This document shows, in pieces, positions 1 to 5,214 of a stretch of DNA of 11,928 bases; position 1 is the first letter of the stretch; each line of letters starts with the position of its first letter. Made by a program: the position numbers and the translations under genes. Below the pieces are notes generated by a model. It saw nothing but the letters and a program-made list of their open reading frames with translations, was not told the DNA's origin and ran no database searches. The DNA comes from UMGS1649 sp045604405. GTDB lineage: Bacteria > Bacillota > Clostridia > TANB77 > CAG-465. The stretch is taken from positions 1 to 11,928 of the forward strand of contig JAZUNZ010000046.1 of the NCBI GenBank assembly GCA_045604405.1. Direction: 5' to 3'.

Positions 1-156
1 ACAGTTTTAAAATCTGGTAAAGTTAAGAAAACAACTGCAAACAGAGCTCACAAATTAACAGGAAAGAGTTCAAGCAGAAAGATGGCTTTAAAACAAGCGT
101 CATATGTTGATTCAGCAAATAAATCAGCAGTTAAGAAATTATTACCTTATGCTTAA
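1..156 (+). CDS. rpmI: 50S ribosomal protein L35, C-terminal part (5' end outside window)
   Basis: The window opens in frame 1 inside this gene. 51 codons are visible before TAA at 154-156, against a usual family length of about 65, so roughly the first 14 residues are missing. The visible protein is rich in Lys, Arg and Ser and contains HKLTGKSSSRKMALKQ followed by a C-terminal KKLLPYA, which fits the L35 pattern (HxLTxKs..rKR.LR). L35 is a small basic protein of the large ribosomal subunit. The gene directly downstream is rplT, the classic infC-rpmI-rplT order, which makes the call firm despite the short sequence. infC would be expected just upstream of the window. Confidence 0.9.
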   Translation, partial: TVLKSGKVKKTTANRAHKLTGKSSSRKMALKQASYVDSANKSAVKKLLPYA

Positions 157-193
157 GAAGTATAAGAGAAACTAAAAAAGGAGGAAATACAAG

Positions 194-541
194 ATGGCAA
201 GAATTAAAGGAGCCGTAACAACAAGAGCAAGAAGAAAAAGAGTATTAAAAAGAGCAAAAGGATATTATGGTGCAAAAAGCATAAGATTTAAAATGGCTAA
301 ACAAGCTGTTATGAAATCTGGACAATATGCATTTGTAGGAAGAAAGAATAAAAAGAGAGATTTCAGAAGATTATGGATTGCAAGAATAAATGCTGCAGCT
401 AGAATAAACGGAATTTCATACAGCAGATTAATGGATGGTCTTAAAAAGAAAAATATCAATATAAACAGAAAAATGCTTGCTGAAATGGCTGTAAGCGATG
501 CAGAAGGATTTGCAAAACTTGTTGAAACAGTAAAAGCTTAA
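194..541 (+). CDS. rplT: 50S ribosomal protein L20
   Basis: The 115-residue product (family usually 115-119) begins MARIKGAVTTRARRKRVLK and has the very basic N-terminal half typical of L20, including the conserved run KGYYGAKSIRFKMAKQAVMK. The C-terminal globular part contains LWIARINAAAR and LAEMAV, also family hallmarks. L20 binds 23S rRNA and is needed early in assembly of the large subunit. In many bacteria it also represses its own operon by binding the infC or rpmI leader; that regulatory site would lie outside this window. The start at 194 is set by AGGAGG at 179-184. The gap to rpmI is 37 nt with no terminator, so the two are cotranscribed. Confidence 0.97.
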   Translation: MARIKGAVTTRARRKRVLKRAKGYYGAKSIRFKMAKQAVMKSGQYAFVGRKNKKRDFRRLWIARINAAARINGISYSRLMDGLKKKNININRKMLAEMAVSDAEGFAKLVETVKA

Positions 542-561
542 ATAAAAAGGGGGAAAATCAA

Positions 562-1119
562 ATGATATTTGCAGGAGATTTTAGAAATGGAACTACATTC
601 GAGCTTGATTCTCAAGTATATAGAGTAGTAGAATTCCAACATGTTAAACCAGGAAAAGGAGCAGCTTTCGTTAGAACTAAACTTAAAAACGTTATAGCTG
701 GGACTACAATGGAAAAAACATTCAACCCATCAGAAAAAGTAGAGGAAGTATCTATCACAACAAGTGAAATGCAATATCTATACAATGATGGAGACACTTA
801 TACTTTCATGGATAACAATACATACGAGCAAGTAGAGCTTAAGAAAGAAGCAATAGAAGATATACTTCCATATTTATTAGATAACATGAATGTTAAAGTA
901 TTATCTTACAAAGGTAACATATTTGGTGTAGAACCACCTACTTTTGTAGAATTAGAAGTAACATATACAGAACCAGGAATAAAGGGTTCAACGGCAACAG
1001 GAACAACAAAACCTGCAACAGTTGAAACAGGGGCAACATTCCAAGTACCTTTATTTGTTGAAATTGGAAATAGAATAAGAATTGATACAAGAACTGGCGA
1101 ATATATGGAAAGATGTTAG
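562..1119 (+). CDS. efp: Translation elongation factor P
   Basis: The 185-residue protein has the normal EF-P length and three beta-barrel domains: an N-terminal KOW-like domain (about 1-64), a central OB domain (about 67-128), and a C-terminal OB domain ending in the family signature RIRIDTRTGEYMER. EF-P binds between the P and E sites of stalled ribosomes and promotes peptide-bond formation at proline runs. The loop HVKPGKGAAF carries Lys32, the position modified in many bacteria (5-aminopentanolylation in Bacillus subtilis); no modification enzyme is in this window. A second motif, GNIFGVEPP, lies in the central domain. The start is supported by AAGGGGG at 547-553. It follows rplT by 20 nt and is probably the last gene of that operon, since a terminator follows. 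Confidence 0.97.
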   Translation: MIFAGDFRNGTTFELDSQVYRVVEFQHVKPGKGAAFVRTKLKNVIAGTTMEKTFNPSEKVEEVSITTSEMQYLYNDGDTYTFMDNNTYEQVELKKEAIEDILPYLLDNMNVKVLSYKGNIFGVEPPTFVELEVTYTEPGIKGSTATGTTKPATVETGATFQVPLFVEIGNRIRIDTRTGEYMERC

Positions 1120-1129
1120 AAACAATATG

Positions 1130-1156
1130 AAAAGAGAGCGAGAGCTCTCTTTTTCT
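1130..1156 (+). terminator. Intrinsic terminator after efp
   Basis: A perfect 10-bp stem (AAAAGAGAGC at 1130-1139 with GCTCTCTTTT at 1144-1153) encloses a GAGA tetraloop of the GNRA class and runs into a T-rich tail (TTTTTCT). It starts 11 nt after the efp stop codon and separates the translation operon from miaB. Confidence 0.9.
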
Positions 1157-1185
1157 ATGTATATATAGCAATTTGAAATAATCTG

Positions 1186-1194
1186 TGTTAAAAT
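1186..1194 (+). promoter_or_regulatory. Extended -10 promoter for miaB
   Basis: TG-T-TAAAAT (TG at 1186-1187, hexamer 1189-1194) lies between the efp terminator and miaB. No good -35 is seen at a 17-nt spacing (TAGCAA), which is consistent with an extended -10 promoter. The 14-mer CTGTGTTAAAATAT at 1183-1196 is identical to the -10 region of the rRNA promoter at 11741-11754. Predicted transcription start is about 1201, leaving a very short leader before the AGGTGAT ribosome binding site at 1204-1210. Confidence 0.55.
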
Positions 1195-1214
1195 ATTTTT
1201 TACAGGTGATAACA

Positions 1215-2597
1215 ATGAGATATAAAATAGACTATGAAAAAAGAATAAAAGAATTACTTGAAAGTGAAAACAAACAGTACACATATTATATAGAAACAAT
1301 GGGATGCGCTTTAAACGAAAACGATTCTATGAAATATGCAGGAATATTAGAGGAAATGGGATTTGAAAAAGCTTCTGATATAAATTGTGCAAACATTGTG
1401 TTGTTCAATACATGTTGTATAAGAGAAAATGCAGAGGACAAGCTTTTTGGCAGACTTGGGTTGTTAAAATCTAGAAAAATTGGAAATAAAGATATGTATA
1501 TTGCAATAGTAGGATGCATGACAGAACAAGGGCATATACTAGATAAGATAAAAGAGTCTTATTCATTTGTAGATGTTGTTTTGGGTACAAAAAGTATGCA
1601 ACATTTTGCAGAAAAGCTATATATTGCAATAAGAGATAAAAAGAAAACACAAGAGCTTCAAGAAAACGAACATGAAATAGTTGAGAATGTTCCAATTAGA
1701 TATGAAGAGGGATATAAGGCGTCTATTAGCATAATTTATGGATGTAATAATTTTTGCTCATATTGTATAGTGCCTTATGTAAGGGGCAGAGAAAGAAGTA
1801 GACTTCCAGAAGATATATTAAAAGATGTATGTGAAGTAGCACAAAAAGGTTATAAAGAAATAACTTTATTGGGTCAAAATGTAAATTCTTATGGCAATGA
1901 TTTTAAAGAAAAAAAATATACATTTGTAGATTTATTAAAAGAGATTGAAAAAGTAGAAGGAATAGATGTAATTAGATTTGTATCTCCACATCCAAAAGAT
2001 TTCACTGATGCACTTATAGATCAAATTGCTGAAAGTACAAAGATAGCAAAACAGATACATTTGCCACTTCAATCTGGAAGTACTAAAATACTAGAATCAA
2101 TGAACAGAAAATACACTAAACAACATTTCTTAAATCTTGTAGATAAGATAAGAGAAAAAGTGCCAAATGCATCATTTTCAACAGACATTATTGTAGGGTT
2201 TCCGGGTGAAACAGAACAAGATTTCTTAGATACAATGGATGTAGTAGAAAAAGTTAGATTTGACCAAATATACATGTTTTGTTATAGTATAAGACGTGGC
2301 ACAAGAGCAGAAAGAATGGAAAACCAGATAGAAGAAAAAGATAAAGTAGAAAGACTGGAAAGATTAAAAGCATTATTTGAGAAAGTAATTGATGAAGAAA
2401 ACGAAAAAAAGGTAGGTAAAACAGAAAACATTCTTGTAGAAGGTGTAAGCAAAAATAATCCTAATATGTATACAGGTAGAACAATAGATAATAAAGTAGT
2501 TATATTTGAAGGATTAATATCAGATGTAGGTAAAATAAAGAAAATAGAAATTGTAAAAAATAACAAATGGTACTTAACCGGTAAGATTGTTAATTAA
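1215..2597 (+). CDS. miaB: tRNA-2-methylthio-N6-dimethylallyladenosine synthase (MiaB)
   Basis: A 460-residue radical-SAM methylthiotransferase that adds a methylthio group to i6A37 of tRNAs reading UNN codons. The N-terminal UPF0004 domain supplies three cysteines for one iron-sulfur cluster: Cys31 in MGCALNEND, Cys67 in NTCCIRENAE and Cys101 in VGCM. The radical-SAM cluster binds Cys177, Cys181 and Cys184 in YGCNNFCSYC. GQNVNSYG, LPLQSGS and DIIVGFPGE follow in the usual order, and a TRAM domain covers about 390-460. NTCxIRENAE separates MiaB from the related MtaB and RimO. Cys68, next to the ligand, replaces the usual Ala and is a small oddity. I chose ATG 1215 because AGGTGAT sits at 1204-1210; an upstream in-frame GTG at 1185 overlaps the promoter -10. 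MiaB often neighbours mutS, but here it follows efp and stands alone. Confidence 0.95.
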   Translation: MRYKIDYEKRIKELLESENKQYTYYIETMGCALNENDSMKYAGILEEMGFEKASDINCANIVLFNTCCIRENAEDKLFGRLGLLKSRKIGNKDMYIAIVGCMTEQGHILDKIKESYSFVDVVLGTKSMQHFAEKLYIAIRDKKKTQELQENEHEIVENVPIRYEEGYKASISIIYGCNNFCSYCIVPYVRGRERSRLPEDILKDVCEVAQKGYKEITLLGQNVNSYGNDFKEKKYTFVDLLKEIEKVEGIDVIRFVSPHPKDFTDALIDQIAESTKIAKQIHLPLQSGSTKILESMNRKYTKQHFLNLVDKIREKVPNASFSTDIIVGFPGETEQDFLDTMDVVEKVRFDQIYMFCYSIRRGTRAERMENQIEEKDKVERLERLKALFEKVIDEENEKKVGKTENILVEGVSKNNPNMYTGRTIDNKVVIFEGLISDVGKIKKIEIVKNNKWYLTGKIVN

Positions 2598-2614
2598 AAT
2601 ACTAATAAATAGCA

Positions 2615-2643
2615 TTGACAATCACTAATGGATAATATAAAAT
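2615..2643 (+). promoter_or_regulatory. Strong sigma-A promoter upstream of the 2851 gene
   Basis: TTGACA at 2615-2620, a 17-nt spacer, and TAAAAT at 2638-2643. The -35 is a perfect consensus and the -10 is the same hexamer as in the rRNA promoter at 11747-11752. Predicted start of transcription is near 2650, about 200 nt before the gene at 2851, which leaves a long structured leader. Confidence 0.8.
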
Positions 2644-2669
2644 AATAACATGAAAAAGGGGATGAACAA

Positions 2670-2732
2670 ATGAAAAGACGTGAAAGCCAGATGGCTGTAC
2701 ACACACACACACACACACACACACAACACTAA
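2670..2732 (+). CDS. Possible 20-residue leader peptide containing a His-Thr repeat
   Basis: ATG at 2670 is preceded by AAAAAGGGG with an 8-nt gap, as good a ribosome binding site as those of the real genes here. The frame reads MKRRESQMAV, then four His-Thr pairs, then Gln-His and TAA at 2730-2732. The His-Thr run is simply the translation of the (AC)n tract. The stop codon lies inside the left arm of the hairpin at 2725-2743, so a ribosome here would affect folding of the leader. It resembles a leader peptide in position and size. However, the downstream gene has no sign of an amino-acid biosynthesis role, and the ORF could be fortuitous. No homology can be claimed. Confidence 0.35.
   Translation: MKRRESQMAVHTHTHTHTQH
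2699..2724 (+). repeat. Dinucleotide microsatellite, (AC)13
   Basis: Thirteen uninterrupted AC units (26 nt) lie between the promoter at 2615-2643 and the gene at 2851. Pure dinucleotide tracts of this length are rare in bacterial chromosomes and are prone to slipped-strand gain or loss of units. Here a change in unit number would alter the frame of the short ORF at 2670 and the leader length, but not the frame of the downstream protein. Confidence 0.95.
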
Positions 2733-2752
2733 TTAATAGTGTTATAGTTTTT
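2725..2752 (+). terminator. Small hairpin with T tract in the 2851-gene leader (possible attenuator)
   Basis: A 7-bp perfect stem (AACACTA 2725-2731, TAGTGTT 2737-2743) with a 5-nt loop is followed after four bases by TTTTT at 2748-2752. The stem has only two G-C pairs, so termination would be weak or conditional. It begins at the exact end of the AC tract. Confidence 0.4.
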
Positions 2753-2773
2753 CATACCCAGGTAAAAAAGAAA

Positions 2774-2828
2774 GAGGCAAGATAAGTATGACTCTAATAT
2801 AGAGGCGTACTTTATCTTGTCTTCTTTT
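2774..2828 (+). terminator. Long imperfect hairpin just before the 2851-gene ribosome binding site
   Basis: The left arm 2778-2795 pairs with 2801-2819 through 17 base pairs with one bulged T (2811) and one mismatch (2791/2805), closing a 5-nt AATAT loop. A looser outer helix can form between the A/G-rich 2774-2777 region and 2820-2822. The right arm runs into TCTTCTTTT at 2820-2828, so it could terminate transcription. It ends 12 nt before the GGGGG ribosome binding site at 2841-2845. GTATGA (2786-2791) can instead pair with TCATAC (2752-2757), which would break this hairpin. Confidence 0.55.
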
Positions 2829-2850
2829 GCACATGAAAAAGGGGGATAAT

Positions 2851-4125
2851 ATGAAAAAAATGCAAAAGAAAAAAGGAATAGGATTAATATTAACAGTAAT
2901 AATAATTCTAATAATAGCAGTATTAATAACAGTGACTATAATTTTAATAAGAAATATCAATTCAAATCAACAAGGAGAACAAGCAAATTCAAACAATAGT
3001 GTAAGCTCAGGTACATCTAATAAACCAAATAAATCATTTTCATTAGAAGACTTCAATAAGAATAATGAAAATATTGATATAACTAATTTTGTAGATACAG
3101 AATACGGTTTTTACTTTAAATATCCTATATATATAGAATTATCAGACTATAACATTATGAAGGCTCGAAGAGAAGATAAAGTTATGGTAAGAAGACAAGA
3201 TTATGAAAAATATATGTATAATAGTATAAATAGTGCTTTGGGTGAAGATGGTTTTAGGGTGATAGTTTTAAAAGAAACAGAAACCCCTGAAAATATGGTT
3301 GAAATAATAAAAAGCCGATATAGTTATTTACTGCACAATGAAATGTATAAATATGGTGAGGTTAGGCAGATTAAACTAATTAGCAAGTTTACAAGCAATA
3401 ATACACAATGGGGAAAATATGAGATAGTATTTGAAAAAGGAAATAGGGAATTAATATATGTTACCGCAAATAAAAGTATAACAGTAGTTTTATCATTTGA
3501 AGCAATAGATAAAGAAGAAAACAAGTATATGTCAGATGAACTATGGAATGTTGTAGTTGTAAATAAAGAAGCCATAGCAGATTATATTGCTAAGTCATTT
3601 GTATTTACAAATGACTTAGAATATATGCTTAATTTAAAAGAAGCAAGAGTGTTGTATTATAATACCTTATACGAAAGAAGTCGTATTAGTCTATTTGATA
3701 GCAAAGGTACGGGGTTAGAGATTGGTGGAGCTGTTCCTGGTGTTGCTAGTACAGGAGGAGCCGGCTATGTTAAAGCAAGCAATGTAAATATAGAGAATGC
3801 TTGGGACACGTTGTTAAACAATAATTTAAATACTAAAGAATATGAATATAAAGTAATAGAGTCTGAAGATGCAATAACATTAAAAGACTTAGATGGCAAT
3901 GAATACAAAGTTAAGTATTATGAATATGAACGTACAAGTAAGGACCCTAAATATTCAAAATATACAAGCGACTATATAACATATGTTTTTGTTACAGATA
4001 AATACTATGGGTATGTTGGTGAAGTAACAAATAAATATAGATACGCATTAGATTTTGATGTAAAAAACTTATCTTTTAGAGATATGAATGAAGGATATTG
4101 GGATGTAACAAAATTCATAGAATAA
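2851..4125 (+). CDS. Membrane-anchored extracytoplasmic protein of unknown function
   Basis: The 424-residue product starts with a short basic segment (MKKMQKKKG), then one strongly hydrophobic helix (about 9-33, mostly Ile, Val and Leu), so it is probably anchored with an N-in, C-out topology. A low-complexity Asn/Ser/Gly linker (about 36-63) leads to a mainly beta-type domain that opens with FVDTEYGFYFKYP (about 80-92). That phrase resembles the start of PsbP/Mog1-like domains in other Gram-positive surface proteins; this is a weak resemblance only. A Gly-rich stretch (GGAVPGVASTGGAG, about 292-305) separates a second, Tyr- and Lys-rich region that may also be beta-rich. There is no lipobox and I see no cysteine at all. 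ATG 2851 is favoured by GGGGG at 2841-2845; an in-frame TTG at 2827 sits inside a hairpin. The gene is flanked by hairpins and is probably monocistronic. I do not recognise a function. Confidence 0.85.
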   Translation: MKKMQKKKGIGLILTVIIILIIAVLITVTIILIRNINSNQQGEQANSNNSVSSGTSNKPNKSFSLEDFNKNNENIDITNFVDTEYGFYFKYPIYIELSDYNIMKARREDKVMVRRQDYEKYMYNSINSALGEDGFRVIVLKETETPENMVEIIKSRYSYLLHNEMYKYGEVRQIKLISKFTSNNTQWGKYEIVFEKGNRELIYVTANKSITVVLSFEAIDKEENKYMSDELWNVVVVNKEAIADYIAKSFVFTNDLEYMLNLKEARVLYYNTLYERSRISLFDSKGTGLEIGGAVPGVASTGGAGYVKASNVNIENAWDTLLNNNLNTKEYEYKVIESEDAITLKDLDGNEYKVKYYEYERTSKDPKYSKYTSDYITYVFVTDKYYGYVGEVTNKYRYALDFDVKNLSFRDMNEGYWDVTKFIE

Positions 4126-4140
4126 AATAAAAAAATATAG

Positions 4141-4169
4141 TAATAAAAAAGGACTTATCCATATATATT
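4141..4169 (+). promoter_or_regulatory. Weak candidate sigma-E-type promoter for the SpoIVFA/SpoIVFB-like pair
   Basis: TAATAAA (4141-4147), 12 nt, then CATATATA (from 4160) is a partial match to the sigma-E pattern (GHATART / CATACAHT). It overlaps the hairpin at 4145-4192. A transcript starting near 4175 would carry only the right arm of the hairpin and so avoid termination. The B. subtilis spoIVF operon is sigma-E dependent, which motivates the guess. The match is imperfect and this AT-rich DNA gives such matches by chance. Confidence 0.2.
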
Positions 4170-4192
4170 GTAATATGGATAAGTTCTTTTTT
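4145..4192 (+). terminator. 20-bp hairpin between the unknown gene and the M23 gene
   Basis: The arms 4145-4164 and 4173-4192 pair over 20 bp with a single G-U wobble (4152) around an 8-nt loop. The stem is bounded by A6 on the left and T6 on the right, so it reads as an intrinsic terminator in both directions. It ends exactly one base before the GGAGGTG ribosome binding site of the next gene (4193-4199), which leaves no room for a promoter between terminator and gene. Confidence 0.85.
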
Positions 4193-4203
4193 GGAGGTGT
4201 GAA

Positions 4204-5214
4204 ATGGAAGGAATTGTTGCAAAGAGGACATTAAAGAAAAGTTACTATAATAGAAATACAACTAATATGGGATTTAATGCTATACCATTTAGCAGTGCAA
4301 AAAACAAAACAAAAGAAAAAACAAAGTTTAATAACTATAAAGAAAAACTGTTATATAAAATGTCCATACAAGCAATTACCATGATAAGTATAATAATATT
4401 TGTTCTAGCTATAAAATATTGTAATATAAATGTTGTATTAGAAGCAGATATAACAAAAAATATAGTTAAACAATATAAAAAATCATATTCAATAAATCAG
4501 ATTATAGATGGTGCAAAACAACTAGCAGGAACGGTATATATAGTTGCTAAACCAATAATTCCAGAAAAAATAGAATATCAAGTAAAAGAACTATATAAAA
4601 GCTTATTAATAAATGAAGGTAAAGAGGATAGTATAAAAGAAGCTATAACACAAACCAATAACAGTGAGGTTAAAATATATGAAGAAAATAGTGTTGATAA
4701 TAAAGAAGCTGAATCAAAAGAAAATATCGGTCTAAGTGTAGATGAAAGTGATACCGAAGAAAAAGTGGTTGCTGTTTCAAGTTCTGTAAGTAGCCAGATG
4801 AATATTGCTGATGAAATAAAAGAAACAAAAATACAATTTATAAAACCAGTATCAGGCACAATAACATCACCTTTTGGGGCAAGAGAAATCATATTTGAGG
4901 GAATAGATGGATATCATACAGGTACAGATATAGCAGCAAGTGCAGGAACAAAAGTTGTAAGTAGTATTAAAGGGAAAGTTACTAGAGCCGCATATAATAA
5001 ATATAATGGAAACTTTGTAGAAGTAACAAATGGTGATGTCGCAACAATATATTGTCATATGAGTAAATTATCTGTGAAAGTTGGAGATACTGTAAATGCA
5101 GGAACAAAAATCGGAGAAGTAGGCTCAACAGGGCTTTCAACAGGACCTCACTTGCATTTTGAAATAGTATATGCTGGGACAAAAGTTGATCCAGAATTAA
5201 TATTAGATTTATGA
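4204..5214 (+). CDS. SpoIVFA-like membrane protein with an M23 peptidase domain
   Basis: The 336-residue protein has a basic cytoplasmic N-terminus (1-52), one membrane helix (about 53-71), a long charged linker rich in Glu, Lys and Ser (about 80-205) and a C-terminal M23 (LytM-type) domain (about 210-336). That domain keeps all the expected residues: His238 and Asp242 in YHTGTDIA, His285 in YCHMSKL, and His316 and His318 in GPHLHFE. B. subtilis SpoIVFA and SpoIIQ have the same single-helix plus M23 layout but with degenerate active sites. SpoIVFA holds SpoIVFB inactive in the outer forespore membrane. The next gene is an M50 protease overlapping by 4 nt (ATGA), so SpoIVFA is the best role by context; a SpoIIQ-like or separate cell-wall endopeptidase is the alternative. 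GGAGGTG at 4193-4199 fixes the start. It could still cleave peptidoglycan cross-links. Confidence 0.8.
   Translation: MEGIVAKRTLKKSYYNRNTTNMGFNAIPFSSAKNKTKEKTKFNNYKEKLLYKMSIQAITMISIIIFVLAIKYCNINVVLEADITKNIVKQYKKSYSINQIIDGAKQLAGTVYIVAKPIIPEKIEYQVKELYKSLLINEGKEDSIKEAITQTNNSEVKIYEENSVDNKEAESKENIGLSVDESDTEEKVVAVSSSVSSQMNIADEIKETKIQFIKPVSGTITSPFGAREIIFEGIDGYHTGTDIAASAGTKVVSSIKGKVTRAAYNKYNGNFVEVTNGDVATIYCHMSKLSVKVGDTVNAGTKIGEVGSTGLSTGPHLHFEIVYAGTKVDPELILDL

Larger units (their letters stand above)
2648..2844 (+). repeat. 14-nt direct repeat around two ribosome binding sites
   Basis: ACATGAAAAAGGGG occurs at 2648-2661 and again at 2831-2844. Each copy supplies the Shine-Dalgarno for a following ATG: at 2670 (short leader ORF) and at 2851 (the membrane protein gene). 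The segment in between (2662-2830) holds the dinucleotide repeat and both hairpins. The repeat could come from duplication of the translation start region, from insertion of the intervening 169 nt with target duplication, or from chance reuse of a common Shine-Dalgarno string (AAAAAGGGGG is frequent in this window). Confidence 0.6.

Noticed and set aside
1185..1214. Upstream in-frame GTG start for miaB
   Set aside because: It overlaps the promoter -10 and has no ribosome binding site; ATG 1215 has AGGTGAT at 1204-1210.
2676..2700. Resemblance of GACGTGAAAGCCAGATGGCT to part of a c-di-GMP-I (GEMM) riboswitch
   Set aside because: Only a short stretch matches. The second helix, tetraloop receptor and the rest of the conserved core are missing.
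2698..2725. CRISPR-like or tandem repeat array
   Set aside because: It is a simple dinucleotide tract without spacers, and no cas genes are near.
2697..2732. Histidine or threonine biosynthesis attenuator
   Set aside because: The His-Thr run is the automatic translation of an AC repeat, and the downstream gene shows no link to amino-acid synthesis.
2827..2850. TTG start for the unknown membrane protein
   Set aside because: It lies at the foot of the hairpin without a Shine-Dalgarno; ATG 2851 has GGGGG at 2841-2845.
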